Counted from the first letter of the stretch, positions 44,725-54,101 are shown. The stretch is 64,000 nt of DNA from an uncultured Sutterella sp. (GCA_905194315.1 CAJJRX010000001.1:62001-126000), one strand, 5' to 3'. Numbers and translations are program-made. Notes: generated by a model from the sequence alone, not told the origin.

Positions 44725-45237
44725 TTATTCTGTGTGCTCTTCTTGCGCCTGAAGCTGCTCAAATTCGCTTGCCAGTTCAGGTGGCGCCTGCCACCCGGCG
44801 ATGGTTTCACAGACATTGAGCGGGGTATCACAGACAGTAAGCTTCTGGCGCATCTCCTTGTCTTCGAGCAGAAGACGGATTTCCTTCATGAGCAGTTTGT
44901 ACTGTTCACGGTTGTTCTCAGGGATGAGAACAAAGAAAAAGAGCTGCACAGGTTTGCCGTCCGGTGCGTCGAGAGCAAGCGCGGTTTTGGTGCGAACAAA
45001 GCAGACCGCGGGCTTTTCGAGCTCCTCGAGCCGTCCATGCGGAATCGCCGTACCGCGTCCGAGGCAGGTACAGCCGAGTTTTTCCCGGGCGATCAGTGCT
45101 TCAAAAGCGTCAGTGTGAGGGATCCCATGTGCACTTTCAAAGAGCAGTGAGGCTTCTTCGAAAAGGCGCTTGCGGCTGACAACTTCCTGGTCCAGCAGCA
45201 CTGTGCCGAGATTGATGAGTGATGATATAAGAGTCAT
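44725..45237 (-). CDS. ptsN: Nitrogen regulatory EIIA protein (PTS-Ntr)
   Basis: PtsN is the terminal phosphoacceptor of the nitrogen phosphotransferase system and links carbon, nitrogen and potassium control. The 170-residue EIIA fold has the phosphorylated His67 in GRGTAIPHGRLEE. It follows rpoN after 84 bp, too little room for hpf, which usually lies between them. ptsP and npr are not in the window. Confidence 0.94.
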   Translation of the reverse strand: MTLISSLINLGTVLLDQEVVSRKRLFEEASLLFESAHGIPHTDAFEALIAREKLGCTCLGRGTAIPHGRLEELEKPAVCFVRTKTALALDAPDGKPVQLFFFVLIPENNREQYKLLMKEIRLLLEDKEMRQKLTVCDTPLNVCETIAGWQAPPELASEFEQLQAQEEHTE

Positions 45238-45321
45238 GAAAAAGGGCTAAATCAGCTTACTCAGGTAAGACGGGAAAGATTCCCAAAGAGCAGTCTAACT
45301 GAAATTTAACTGATGTGCGAG

Positions 45322-46785
45322 TTAAGCACTCTGTTTGCGCATATAGGATGCAGGTATCTGAAGCTGTTCGCGGTACTTGGTTACTGTCCGGCGGGAGACG
45401 TTAAACCCTCTTTCTTTGAGAGCCTTTTCAATTCTGGCATCCGAATACGGTTTGCCGGAAGGTTCAGCGGCCACGATTTCCGTGATGGCTTTCAGAACAG
45501 CAGCGGTTGTGGGGCTCTCATCGGCTCCGGTGTTTTCTGCTGCGGGCAGGGTTTTGGCCTGCTGCGCGAGCAGGTCTGAGAGTGCACGGGTGCCCGCTGG
45601 CGAGATGAAGTATTTTCCGGCAACAGTACGCGAGACCGTGGAGATGCTGATTTCCAGTGCATCAGCGATGTCCTGCATTTTCAGCGGCAGCAGTGCGCTC
45701 TCGCCTTCGAGGAAGTAACGCTGCTGATGCCCGACCATGAAACGGGCTACGCGCAGCAGTGTGTTCTGCCGCATTTCAAGACTGTAGAGCAGCGCAGAGG
45801 CTTCACTGAGGTAGCGCTGCCACATCTGCGGCGGCAGTTCTGCTCTGATGCGTGCCTTCTGCTGTTCGGAAACCCAGCGGATCTGAGTGAGCGGATCGCT
45901 GACGGGGAATACAAGCGCCCGGCCGTCTTCAATTCGCACAACAAGTTCGGGTGTGATGAAGTCGGTCCGGGTGGCGGATTCCTCCTGCAGCGGGTAGGGT
46001 CGCAGGGAATGAACCAGTCCCTGTGCGAGTCGGAGCGCTTCTACTGTGACGCCAAGTGTCCTGGCATTGCGGGCAGTGGCGCCTTTGGCGATATCCGCAA
46101 GCGGAAGCCGGATAAAGCGCATAGCTGTATCGAGCAGACTGGCGTCGACCGGGCTGGTTCTGGTGGCATCCTCAAGCTGCCAGGTGAGACTCTGTGTAAC
46201 GGAGTCTGCGCCCACCCCCGGTGCGCAGATGCGCCGGAGCGCTTTCTGAGCGGCCAGCCAGAGCGGCATCTCATCTGCTGCGTCCTCACCGACGGCGAGA
46301 CCGTCCCTTTCAAGGACGGGCCAGTACTCGGTGGCAATGTGCTCGAGCGACCCGCTCAGCAGGCCGCTGCCCGTTAGCTCATCGACCAGAATGCCGGCAC
46401 GCAGCCGCACACTCTGTGTCAGGCGCAGACAGCGCAGTTCGGAAATAAGAGCGTCCTTAAAGGAGGGCGGCTGTGCGATACGCTCCATCCACGAGTCATC
46501 TGTCTCTGCGGAGGGAATATACTCAAAAGCCTGCTCAAGAGGGGTTTCGGCCTGTGGTGATGTGACGGACGGCTCGTCCGGAGATTCGGCAGCGGGGGCA
46601 GCGCTTCCGGCGGTGCTTACCGGGGAGCTGTCAACTTCAAGCAGCGGATTGTCAGCAGCAAGAAAGCTCATATCCGTGAGGAGCTCGTTAAGGGGCATCT
46701 GCAGGAGCTCAAGCGAGGCCTGCTGCCTCACGGATAGGGTCTGAGTCTGAGTTTGTGTCTGAGAGAGAACAAACGCTGCTTTCAT
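45322..46785 (-). CDS. rpoN: RNA polymerase sigma-54 factor
   Basis: RpoN directs enhancer-dependent transcription. The 487-residue protein has the Gln-rich region I (SQTQTQTQTLSVRQQASLEL), an acidic Ser/Pro/Glu-rich region II (residues about 50-95), the core-binding region, and the C-terminal RpoN box seen as SRRTVTKYREQL. A short in-frame hexamer-like repeat encodes the QTQTQT run near the start. It follows lptB by 11 bp. A promoter of the matching type occurs upstream of gltI in this window. Confidence 0.96.
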   Translation of the reverse strand: MKAAFVLSQTQTQTQTLSVRQQASLELLQMPLNELLTDMSFLAADNPLLEVDSSPVSTAGSAAPAAESPDEPSVTSPQAETPLEQAFEYIPSAETDDSWMERIAQPPSFKDALISELRCLRLTQSVRLRAGILVDELTGSGLLSGSLEHIATEYWPVLERDGLAVGEDAADEMPLWLAAQKALRRICAPGVGADSVTQSLTWQLEDATRTSPVDASLLDTAMRFIRLPLADIAKGATARNARTLGVTVEALRLAQGLVHSLRPYPLQEESATRTDFITPELVVRIEDGRALVFPVSDPLTQIRWVSEQQKARIRAELPPQMWQRYLSEASALLYSLEMRQNTLLRVARFMVGHQQRYFLEGESALLPLKMQDIADALEISISTVSRTVAGKYFISPAGTRALSDLLAQQAKTLPAAENTGADESPTTAAVLKAITEIVAAEPSGKPYSDARIEKALKERGFNVSRRTVTKYREQLQIPASYMRKQSA

Positions 46786-46796
46786 AGGCAGAGGTG

Positions 46797-47561
46797 TTAC
46801 ATCCGGAAGTTTTCGCCCAGATAGAATGCGCGGACGTCCGGATTTTCAATGATGTCCTTGGGTTCGCCCGAGGCAAGCACCTGACCCTCATTGATGATGT
46901 AGGCGTGATCACAGATTGCCAGCGTTTCACGAACGTTGTGGTCAGTGATCAGTACGCCGATGTTGCGTTCGCGCAGGAAACGCACGATACGCTGAATTTC
47001 AATCACAGCAATCGGGTCAACCCCGGCAAACGGTTCATCGAGCAGAATAAAGCGCGGATTGGCGGCAAGCGCACGGGCGATTTCCGTACGGCGGCGTTCA
47101 CCGCCCGAGAGCGAGAGTGCCATGTTGGTACGGATATGCTGAATCTGCAGCTCAGTGAGCAGGTTATCCAGACGCTTTTCAAGCTCTGCACCGCGAACGG
47201 GCTGCCCGTTCTCGTCTTTCTGCAGCTCAAGAATGGCGCGGATATTGTCTTCAACACTGAGTTTGCGGAACACACTGGCTTCCTGCGGCAGATACGAGAC
47301 CCCCAGACGGGCGCGCTGGTAGATCGGCATGTGTGTGAGTTCCTGACCGTCAAGCTCGACCGTCCCCTCGTCTCCCACCACCAGGCCGACCACCATGTAG
47401 AACGTGGTCGTTTTACCGGCACCATTGGGGCCGAGAAGGCCGACGACTTCACCGGATCGGACGACCAGATCTACGCCCTTGACGACACGTCGGGAGCCAT
47501 AGTGTTTTTTAAGACCGCGGGCCTGCAGGGTGTGCTGCCCGGTTTCACCGGCTGTGCTCAT
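46797..47561 (-). CDS. lptB: LPS export ABC transporter ATPase LptB
   Basis: LptB powers extraction of LPS from the inner membrane by LptFG. The 254-residue ATPase has Walker [17 protein letters not shown], a signature [17 protein letters not shown] and Walker [17 protein letters not shown], all typical of LptB. It begins 2 bp after the lptA stop and is followed by rpoN. Confidence 0.96.
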   Translation of the reverse strand: MSTAGETGQHTLQARGLKKHYGSRRVVKGVDLVVRSGEVVGLLGPNGAGKTTTFYMVVGLVVGDEGTVELDGQELTHMPIYQRARLGVSYLPQEASVFRKLSVEDNIRAILELQKDENGQPVRGAELEKRLDNLLTELQIQHIRTNMALSLSGGERRRTEIARALAANPRFILLDEPFAGVDPIAVIEIQRIVRFLRERNIGVLITDHNVRETLAICDHAYIINEGQVLASGEPKDIIENPDVRAFYLGENFRM

Positions 47562-47563
47562 AA

Positions 47564-48166
47564 TCAGTTCTTTCCTTTGGGATCGGAGAGTTTGGTGGAC
47601 GGCTGGAGATTCTGGCGTTTCGTCGAGGACTGCTTGTCATCGCCTTTTTTACGCGGTGCAATGATCGTAGTCACACGCTGGCGAGTGCCGTTGACAACAG
47701 CGCCGTTCACCTCGGAGAGTGCGTTACGCATATCGTAAGTGATCGTCTCCCCGCTGGTCATATCCTTCTGCACACCGTTTTCAGTGCGGCGCAGTTCAGA
47801 CTGCCCGGAGAGCGTGACGCGGTCAGTCTCCTCATCGTAGATAATCTGTCTGGCTTTGGCATGGATCCACTCTTCGATTTTGGGATCCTTGTTATCGCGT
47901 TTCTGCTGGAAGGTTGCCAGAGAGCCGTCCAGAACAATGTGGCGGTACCCTTTCGGGGTGACAGAGAGGGTAAGCTTGGTGCCGGTAAAGCGGATGGACC
48001 CCTGATCGACGACAACGTTACCGCTGTAAATGGCGGTCTGCTTGACTTCGTCACCGTTGAACTGGTCGGCATGAATCTCAATGGGTTGGCTGCTGTCGGT
48101 TGAGAGAGCATGTGCACAGCCGGCACAGAGAAGCAGAGAAAGTCCAGTGGCAAGAAGCTTTTTCAT
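47564..48166 (-). CDS. lptA: LPS transport periplasmic protein LptA
   Basis: LptA forms the periplasmic bridge for LPS. The 200-residue protein has a signal peptide ([20 protein letters not shown]) and an OstA-like beta-jellyroll beginning [20 protein letters not shown], then [15 protein letters not shown] Lys/Ser-rich tail ends it. The ATG at 48166 gives a normal signal peptide; a 13-residue extension to 48205 is unlikely. Unlike the tight lptC-lptA pairs elsewhere, 237 bp separate it from lptC, with possible promoter elements. Confidence 0.92.
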   Translation of the reverse strand: MKKLLATGLSLLLCAGCAHALSTDSSQPIEIHADQFNGDEVKQTAIYSGNVVVDQGSIRFTGTKLTLSVTPKGYRHIVLDGSLATFQQKRDNKDPKIEEWIHAKARQIIYDEETDRVTLSGQSELRRTENGVQKDMTSGETITYDMRNALSEVNGAVVNGTRQRVTTIIAPRKKGDDKQSSTKRQNLQPSTKLSDPKGKN

Positions 48167-48220
48167 AGTAAATACCGCGCGAAAATAAGGTATTGAGGGC
48201 AACACCCGGGGCTATAGCAC

Positions 48221-48235
48221 CGGTTTAATAAACCG
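48221..48235. repeat. Palindrome upstream of lptA
   Basis: CGGTTTA-A-TAAACCG is a 15-nt inverted repeat lying 55 bp before the lptA ATG. A second inverted repeat, AGTATG-CGAAA-CATACT, lies at 48343-48359. Confidence 0.4.
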
Positions 48236-48304
48236 ATCGGATCCGCGGTGGGGTAACACCGGAGGATCAGCCCGTATTTTAGGCGTTTTTCGGGTTGCTC
48301 GAAA

Positions 48305-48332
48305 TGAGATACCCGCCCCGGAGATGAGTTCC
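48305..48332 (-). promoter_or_regulatory. Possible extracytoplasmic (sigma-E-like) promoter of lptAB
   Basis: On the minus strand GGAACT (48327-48332) and TATCTCA (48305-48311) are spaced by 15 bp. This resembles the sigma-E -35 GGAACTT and a degenerate -10. In E. coli lptAB has a sigma-E promoter; assignment here is by similarity only. Confidence 0.3.
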
Positions 48333-48403
48333 TGGCACGCCTAGTATGCGAAACATACTGAGTATAGCAGTAGGCCGGAGGCGGCCGAAAAAGATTTCGA
48401 AAG

Positions 48404-49033
48404 CTATTTTTTCTGTTTGGTCGGTTTGGCGGCGGTTTTGCTGCCGGAGGTCGGATGAAAGACCGAGAAGACCTTGCCTTCAAGCTCCACCGTGCGGGTG
48501 ACGTTATCAAAGCGCATGCCGGACTGGGCCTGTGTTGTGTCACGGCCTCTCGAGAGAAACACGGGACGGTCGGTCTCAAAGTAGTCGTTATCGAGGAATG
48601 CCTTGACGTATTCCGTTTTGAGCGTCATATCGGGGTTTTTGCCGTAGGCAGGCTGATACACCCGCACATTGCCGGAGAGCTCGAGCGTTGCCAGACTGTC
48701 AACCGTCCAGGCTTTGTCGCTGGAGAGATAGACCGGCGCACGGTTTTTGCCGAAGCCCTGTACTCGGGCGTCCGTGGCGTTCATGCGCCCGTCCGAGTAA
48801 TGCTCAACATTATCCGCAAGCAGACGGCGCGTGAGCTGTCCCGCGGGATCAAAGTCCGTCATCACCATCGACTTTGCGATAAAGTCAGGACTTTTCTCGC
48901 TCGGGACATACTTCAGTCCGTCAAGCTGAATGCGGATGGAGTAGTAGTAGCTCATGCCCACCAGCGCGGTCAGAAGCAGAATTCCGACCAGAGCGGTCAT
49001 GCGCTCGCGAAGAACCAAACTCCGTTGAGCCAT
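48404..49033 (-). CDS. lptC: LPS export protein LptC
   Basis: LptC is the bitopic inner-membrane protein that hands LPS from LptBFG to LptA. The 209-residue product has one N-terminal transmembrane helix (MTALVGILLLTALVGMSYYY) and a periplasmic beta domain (MVMTDFDPAGQLTRRLLADN, then TLELSGNVRVYQPAYGKNPD). A Lys/Thr-rich tail ends it. I chose the ATG at 49033, which starts 4 bp after kdsC, over an upstream TTG at 49054 that overlaps kdsC. Confidence 0.9.
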   Translation of the reverse strand: MAQRSLVLRERMTALVGILLLTALVGMSYYYSIRIQLDGLKYVPSEKSPDFIAKSMVMTDFDPAGQLTRRLLADNVEHYSDGRMNATDARVQGFGKNRAPVYLSSDKAWTVDSLATLELSGNVRVYQPAYGKNPDMTLKTEYVKAFLDNDYFETDRPVFLSRGRDTTQAQSGMRFDNVTRTVELEGKVFSVFHPTSGSKTAAKPTKQKK

Positions 49034-49037
49034 GTGC

Positions 49038-49568
49038 TTATTTACCCAGTACAAAAGTGTCGTTTACAAGATTATCCCATACCCCCCGGGATTTGAGAAT
49101 CAGTTCTGCAAGTTCACGGATGGCGCCGTTGCCGCCGTTAAAGCTGCTGCGCCATGTGATGAGCGGCGTCAGTTCAGGGTTGCCGTCCGCGGGGGTGGTC
49201 GCCAGACCGACACGGGCGAGCAGCGGGATATCCGGAATGTCATCACCCATATAGGCAACCTGCTCATCGGTGAGTTTCAGTTCAGCGATCAGTGCCTCAT
49301 AGGCCGGTGTTTTGAAACGCTGTCCCTGGTAAACGCGTTCGATGCCGAGTTCACGGCAGCGCTCGGCAACAATGTCGGAGCTGCGGCCGGTAATAACAGC
49401 CACTTCAATACCCGCCTTCTGGAGCATCTTGATGCCGAGGCCGTCGCGGACATAGAAACGTTTGAAGAGTTCACCGGTTCCGGAAGTGATAATACTCCCG
49501 TCGGTCATCACCCCATCGATATCGAGGACGACCAGGCGGATTTCCCGGGCTTTTTCAGTCAGCGTCAT
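49038..49568 (-). CDS. kdsC: 3-deoxy-D-manno-octulosonate 8-phosphate phosphatase KdsC
   Basis: KdsC removes phosphate from Kdo-8-phosphate. The 176-residue protein is a capless HAD enzyme with motif I VVLDIDGVMTDGSI, motif II VAVITGRSSDIVAERC, and motif IV YMGDDIPDIPLLA. The short length and DGV-TDG form are typical of the KdsC subgroup. kdsD ends immediately upstream with no gap. Confidence 0.95.
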   Translation of the reverse strand: MTLTEKAREIRLVVLDIDGVMTDGSIITSGTGELFKRFYVRDGLGIKMLQKAGIEVAVITGRSSDIVAERCRELGIERVYQGQRFKTPAYEALIAELKLTDEQVAYMGDDIPDIPLLARVGLATTPADGNPELTPLITWRSSFNGGNGAIRELAELILKSRGVWDNLVNDTFVLGK

Positions 49569-50552
49569 TTAAATCACCTTTGCATCCATCAGGTCATGAA
49601 TATGCAGTGCACCGATCAGATTTCCCTGTTCATCGGTTACCAGCAGCTGGTTGACCTGGTACTCATCAAGAAGTTTTGCCGCACTGACAGCCAGCTCGTT
49701 TTCACTGATCATACGCGGAGAGCGGGTCATCACCTCGGAGAGTTCAATGCCGCGGACGTCACCGACACGTTCGATCAGACGGCGCAGGTCCCCTTCGGTG
49801 AAGACGCCGACAAGTTCCCGGCGGCTGTTGACCACAGCGGTCATACCCATGCACTTTCTGGAGATTTCACGGGTGGCATCGATCACGCTCACGCCTTCTT
49901 CGACAACCGGTACGGCATCGCCCGAGCGCATAACATCGCGCACGCGGGTGAGCAGTTTGCGCCCGAGTGCTCCGCCGGGGTGACTGCGCGCAAAGTCCTC
50001 CTTGGTGAAGTTCTTTGCCGAGAGACAGGCGACGGCAAGCGCATCCCCGAGCGCAAGCGTGAGTGTGGTGGACGTGGTCGGGGCGAGATTCAGAGGGCAG
50101 GCCTCACGTTCGACATGGCAGTTCAGATGCACCTCGGCATGCCGGGCAAGCGTGCTGTTCGCATTGCCCGTCATGGCAATGAGCGCAATGCTTTCGCGCT
50201 TGAGCACGGGGAGCATGGTGAGCAGTTCGCTCGATTCTCCCGAGTACGAAATACCAATGACAAGGTCATCTTTCGTGATCATTCCCAGATCGCCGTGAGC
50301 GGCTTCGGCTGCGTGCACAAAATAGGCCGGTGTGCCGGTGGAGGCGAACGTGGCTGCGAGCTTGCTGGCGATATGACCGGATTTGCCGATGCCGGAAACA
50401 ATCACCCGGCCTTTGCAGGCAAGAATCAGTTCAACAGCGTGCACGAAATTGTCACTGATCGTCTGTGCAAGGTGTTCAAGAGCGCCAGCTTCGGCCTTGA
50501 GAACTTCACGCCCGAGGCTGAGAATGTTTTCTTCTGTGATGTGCTGTCCCAT
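49569..50552 (-). CDS. kdsD: Arabinose-5-phosphate isomerase KdsD
   Basis: KdsD converts ribulose-5-phosphate to arabinose-5-phosphate, the first step to Kdo. The 327-residue protein has an N-terminal SIS domain (IVSGIGKSGHIASKLAATFA, and EAAHGDLGMI with the conserved His) and two C-terminal CBS domains (about residues 205-325). AGGA lies 9 nt before the ATG. It is the first gene of the kdsD-kdsC-lptC-lptA-lptB-rpoN-ptsN-rapZ run. Confidence 0.95.
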   Translation of the reverse strand: MGQHITEENILSLGREVLKAEAGALEHLAQTISDNFVHAVELILACKGRVIVSGIGKSGHIASKLAATFASTGTPAYFVHAAEAAHGDLGMITKDDLVIGISYSGESSELLTMLPVLKRESIALIAMTGNANSTLARHAEVHLNCHVEREACPLNLAPTTSTTLTLALGDALAVACLSAKNFTKEDFARSHPGGALGRKLLTRVRDVMRSGDAVPVVEEGVSVIDATREISRKCMGMTAVVNSRRELVGVFTEGDLRRLIERVGDVRGIELSEVMTRSPRMISENELAVSAAKLLDEYQVNQLLVTDEQGNLIGALHIHDLMDAKVI

Positions 50553-50659
50553 TTAGGGTCCTCGTCTGTCTTTTTTCGTTGCCGTAATAATACTCAATTT
50601 GTCCGGTGACCTGCCGGAATTCTGATCGCAGGACTTGCCTCAAAAGTAAGCAAATTCAA

Positions 50660-50697
50660 AAGAAAAACCTGGCTCCCGAGCGTCGGGCAGCCAGGTT
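50660..50697 (-). terminator. Terminator of the glt operon
   Basis: AACCTGGCT-CCG / CGG-AGCCAGGTT (50666-50697) is followed on the minus strand by TTTTTCTTTTG. Confidence 0.85.
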
Positions 50698-50728
50698 TGC
50701 GTAAACCCTGAGGCGTTGCACCAGTGTT

Positions 50729-51463
50729 TTAGTGGTGCAGAATCTTGGAGAGGAACTGCTGGGCGCGTTCGCTCTTGGGGTTTTCAAAGAAGTCCTGAGC
50801 GGGCTGGTTGTCGATGATTTCACCGGCTTCCATGAAGATCACGCGGTCGGCCACTTTACGGGCAAAGCCCATTTCGTGTGTTACAACCATCATGGTCATA
50901 CCTTCCTTGGCGAGCTGAACCATAACGTCAAGCACTTCATTAATCATTTCAGGGTCAAGTGCCGAAGTCGGTTCGTCAAAGAGCATGCAGATCGGGTCCA
51001 TGGCCAGTGCACGGGCGATAGCCACACGCTGCTGCTGACCGCCGGAGAGCTGACCGGGGAACTTTTCAGCGTGAGCGGACAGGCCGACGCGATCGAGCAG
51101 TTCGAGACCGCGCTGCGTGGCTTCCTCGCGGCCGCGGCCGAGCACCTTCATCTGAGCGAGCACCAGGTTTTCCTTGATGGAGAGGTGCGGGAACAGTTCG
51201 AAGTGCTGGAACACCATACCGACGCGGCTGCGCAGCTTCGGCAGATTGGTTTTGGGGTCGCCAACGGAAATGCCGTCAACAATGATTTCGCCCTTCTGGA
51301 AGGGTTCGAGTGCGTTGACAGTCTTGATGAGGGTGGACTTACCGGAACCGGAGGGACCGCAAACGACCACCACTTCACCTTTCTGGACTTCAGCAGAGCA
51401 GTTCTTGAGCACCTGGAAGGAGCCATACCACTTGCTGATGTTCTTAATTTCAATCATTGCCAT
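50729..51463 (-). CDS. gltL: Glutamate/aspartate ABC transporter ATPase
   Basis: This 244-residue ATPase of the polar amino acid uptake family has Walker [17 protein letters not shown], a signature [17 protein letters not shown] and Walker [16 protein letters not shown]. It is the last gene of a gltI-gltJ-gltK-gltL order, the same as E. coli. A second Met two codons in ([12 protein letters not shown]) is an alternative start. Substrate call (Glu/Asp) comes from the operon partners. Confidence 0.92.
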   Translation of the reverse strand: MAMIEIKNISKWYGSFQVLKNCSAEVQKGEVVVVCGPSGSGKSTLIKTVNALEPFQKGEIIVDGISVGDPKTNLPKLRSRVGMVFQHFELFPHLSIKENLVLAQMKVLGRGREEATQRGLELLDRVGLSAHAEKFPGQLSGGQQQRVAIARALAMDPICMLFDEPTSALDPEMINEVLDVMVQLAKEGMTMMVVTHEMGFARKVADRVIFMEAGEIIDNQPAQDFFENPKSERAQQFLSKILHH

Positions 51464-51503
51464 GATGGGGGTAATCCTGTTTCAAATCAAAGGGTTTATA
51501 CGA

Positions 51504-52187
51504 TTAATGTGCAGAGGTCACTTTCCACTGAAGTCGACGAATCAACAGTGACAACGAAAGTGAAATCGTCAGATAACACACTGCAGCAAAAGAGTACATC
51601 AAAATCAGCTGTCCGTCACGCTGAGCGATCTTGGAAATTGCGCCCATGAAGTCGTTGCCGCTGATCACATAGACCAGACTCGTGTCCTGAAACAGAATGA
51701 TGGTCTGCGTAAGCAGCACGGGCAGCATGTGGCGGATGGCCTGCGGGAGAACCACGTAACGCATGGTCTGGCCGTAGGTCAGACCGAGACCGTAGGCGGC
51801 GTAGATCTGTCCTTTTTTGATGGACTGAATCCCTGCACGCATGATCTCGGAGAAGTATGCAGCTTCAAAGAGTACAAACGTAATAATAGCAGTGCTTTCG
51901 GCTCCGATCTGCACGGGGCGGTCTAAATGAAGCATTAAACGCAGAACTTCCGGCATCAGCAGGAAGAACCAGAAAAGCACAAGGACGAGCGGAACGGAGC
52001 GCATCAGGTTGACATACAGGCGCGCAGGAACCGCGAGGCACGGGCGGTTCGAGAGTCTGCACAGCGCCAGCAGGGTGCCGAGAAACAGACCGCCGGCAGC
52101 GGTAATGACTGTCAGTTCCAGTGTGTAGGCGGCACCGTTGAGAATGTAGCCCCAGCTGTTGGTGATGGAGGAAAAATCGATAGACAT
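51504..52187 (-). CDS. gltK: Glutamate/aspartate ABC transporter permease GltK
   Basis: The 227-residue permease has about five transmembrane helices and the His/Glu/Gln/Met-family EAA loop (YAAYGLGLTYGQTMRYVVLP). It pairs with gltJ to make the transport channel. The ATG at 52187 has GGGAG 5 nt upstream and starts 13 bp after gltJ; a longer frame from 52244 overlaps gltJ. Confidence 0.92.
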   Translation of the reverse strand: MSIDFSSITNSWGYILNGAAYTLELTVITAAGGLFLGTLLALCRLSNRPCLAVPARLYVNLMRSVPLVLVLFWFFLLMPEVLRLMLHLDRPVQIGAESTAIITFVLFEAAYFSEIMRAGIQSIKKGQIYAAYGLGLTYGQTMRYVVLPQAIRHMLPVLLTQTIILFQDTSLVYVISGNDFMGAISKIAQRDGQLILMYSFAAVCYLTISLSLSLLIRRLQWKVTSAH

Positions 52188-52200
52188 GACCACTCCCTGA

Positions 52201-52935
52201 TTACTTTGCCACGATGAAGCCGGGGATCGCACTGCGGCGTTCAACCCAGGTCATCAGAAAATTGACCGACAAGGCGATGATGATGTAGAGCACAGTGGCC
52301 CACACATAGGCGGCGAAGAACTGGAAGGTGTCCTCACCCATTTCATTGGCGCGCATTGTCAGCTCCGGCAGACCGATGGTGATGGCCACGGCGGTGTTCT
52401 TCACAAGGTTCATGGATTCGCTGGTGAGCGGCGGCAGCACGATACGGAATGCCATGGGCAGAATCACATAGCGGTAACGCTGAAAACCGGTGAGACCGAG
52501 TGCTTTGGCGGCATTGGAGAGACCGCGCGGCAGGGAGGTAATGCCGGCGCGGACCTGTTCGGCCACACGCGAGGAGGTGAACAGCCCCAGGCACAGGAAG
52601 GCCGAAAGGAACTGGCAGTAAATCGGGTCAACGGAAATAATCCAGTCTTTGTAAGCCGGGATGATTTCCGGTACCACGAAGTACCAGATGAAAATCTGAA
52701 CAATCAGAGGGATGTTACGGAAGAGCTCAATCCAGGCCTCGCAGAAGCCGCTGATCAGTCTGTTGCTGGAAGTGCGCAGCGTCCCGATGACGGTACCTAC
52801 CAGAAGGGCAAGTGCAAAGGATGCAACTGCAAGTCCGATGGTCCACTCCGCCCCTTCAACGAGGTAGAGCCACCAGGGAGAGTCATTGAGGCTGGAAGTT
52901 TCCAGAAGGACTTCCAGAGACATATTCAAAGCCAT
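52201..52935 (-). CDS. gltJ: Glutamate/aspartate ABC transporter permease GltJ
   Basis: The 244-residue membrane protein has about five helices. A segment near residue 65 reads SNRLISGFCEAWIELFRNIP, and the EAA loop is SNAAKALGLTGFQRYRYVILP. These features mark the HisMQ/GltJK permease family. It is separated from gltI by 126 bp carrying a large hairpin, and from gltK by 13 bp. Confidence 0.92.
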   Translation of the reverse strand: MALNMSLEVLLETSSLNDSPWWLYLVEGAEWTIGLAVASFALALLVGTVIGTLRTSSNRLISGFCEAWIELFRNIPLIVQIFIWYFVVPEIIPAYKDWIISVDPIYCQFLSAFLCLGLFTSSRVAEQVRAGITSLPRGLSNAAKALGLTGFQRYRYVILPMAFRIVLPPLTSESMNLVKNTAVAITIGLPELTMRANEMGEDTFQFFAAYVWATVLYIIIALSVNFLMTWVERRSAIPGFIVAK

Positions 52936-53003
52936 GATTGAGCTCCTCTTTACTTCTCGGGCAAGGCTTGCGCCCGTGAGAGGTATTGTTATGAATAGAA
53001 AGT

Positions 53004-53046
53004 CCCCGGGGGTGCCGAATGTTTTTGCTAGCCTGGCACCCCGGGG
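53004..53046 (-). other. Intercistronic hairpin between gltI and gltJ
   Basis: A 12-bp stem CCCCGGGG-TGCC / GGCACCCCGGGG with one bulge and an 18-nt loop is not followed by a T-run. It most likely protects the gltI mRNA end, so that the binding protein is made in excess. Confidence 0.55.
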
Positions 53047-53061
53047 TGTTAAAACGATTAA

Positions 53062-53961
53062 TTAAATCCCGTCGCTGTTGGGCTTGGCGAACAGATCCTT
53101 TGTGACGCTGTTCATCGGGAAGTTAAGGTTGGTGTTCTTCGGGGGAATCGGACTTTCAAACCACTTCTTATAGAGCTTGGCAAGCGTACCGTCCTTGATC
53201 ATGCCGGTAATGGTCTTGTCGACCAGTGCCTTGAAGGCAGGATCATCCTTGCGGAACATCGGGGCATACGGTTCAGTCGAAAGCGATTCGTCGATGATGG
53301 TGAAGTCCTGCGGATTGGGCAGGGTGGCAATCTGACCGGCGAGCAGCACATCGTCGATCACGAAGGCGTCAGCACGCTTGTTGGCCACGAGCTTCATAGC
53401 TTCGGCGAAGTTTTTCGTCTTGAGCAGACGGATCTTGATACCGTTGTCCTTTTCGAACTTGCTGAGCAGCTCGACAGAGGTCGTACCGGAGGTCACCGCG
53501 ACGTTCTTGCCGTCAAGATCCTTGAGGGACTTGATCGGGCCGTTTTTCCAGACGGCGGCTGTAACCTGAATACCGAAATAGTTGGTGCCGAAGGAGGCCT
53601 GTTCCTGACGCTTCTTGGAGTTGGTGGTCGAGCCGCATTCAATGTCCACCGTTCCGTTCTGGATGAGCGGAATACGGTTGGCACTGGTCACGGGCTGATA
53701 GACCACTTTCAGATCGGGCATGTTCAGATCTTTCTTCACAGCATCAGCAATGGCATTACAGACTTCATAGCCGTAACCGACCGGCGTGCCGTCAGCCTGC
53801 AGGTAGGAGAACGGAACGCTGGACTCGCGATATCCGAGGATGATCGTGCCGGAATCCTTCACTTTTTTCAGGGTACCGGTCAGGGCGTCACCGGCAAAGG
53901 CCGATGTGGATAAAAGCGTTGCGGCAACGCAGGCAACGATGGAAATCTTGGATAACTTCAT
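53062..53961 (-). CDS. gltI: Glutamate/aspartate periplasmic binding protein
   Basis: The 299-residue family-3 solute-binding protein has a signal peptide (MKLSKISIVACVAATLLSTS, cleavage after SAFA). The binding-protein signature follows in GTPVGYGYEVCNAIADAVKK and PLIQNGTVDIECGSTTNSKK. The SBP_bac_3 core resembles E. coli GltI. AGGAG lies 8 nt before the ATG. It is the first gene of the glt operon and is preceded by a sigma-54 promoter. Confidence 0.93.
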   Translation of the reverse strand: MKLSKISIVACVAATLLSTSAFAGDALTGTLKKVKDSGTIILGYRESSVPFSYLQADGTPVGYGYEVCNAIADAVKKDLNMPDLKVVYQPVTSANRIPLIQNGTVDIECGSTTNSKKRQEQASFGTNYFGIQVTAAVWKNGPIKSLKDLDGKNVAVTSGTTSVELLSKFEKDNGIKIRLLKTKNFAEAMKLVANKRADAFVIDDVLLAGQIATLPNPQDFTIIDESLSTEPYAPMFRKDDPAFKALVDKTITGMIKDGTLAKLYKKWFESPIPPKNTNLNFPMNSVTKDLFAKPNSDGI

Positions 53962-54033
53962 AGAGCAATCTCCTTGGTCTGTACTTTGTCGAGCCTCATC
54001 AGGAACAATTGGCGAGGTGTTATTTATTTACAA

Positions 54034-54048
54034 GCAAGAAGCGTGCCA
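54034..54048 (-). promoter_or_regulatory. Sigma-54 (RpoN) -24/-12 promoter of gltIJKL
   Basis: On the minus strand TGGCACG-N4-TTGC (-24 at 54042-54048, -12 at 54034-54037) matches the sigma-54 consensus exactly, with GG and GC ten bases apart. It lies about 75 bp before the gltI ATG. Confidence 0.85.
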
Positions 54049-54101
54049 ACTTTTTAAAACAGGTTTTTTTTTGCGAAAACCGCCCAGTTATCCCCAAAAA
54101 A

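Noticed and set aside
49032..50609. 525-codon open frame antisense to kdsC/kdsD
   Set aside because: Spans two well-supported genes on the opposite strand and lacks any family signature.
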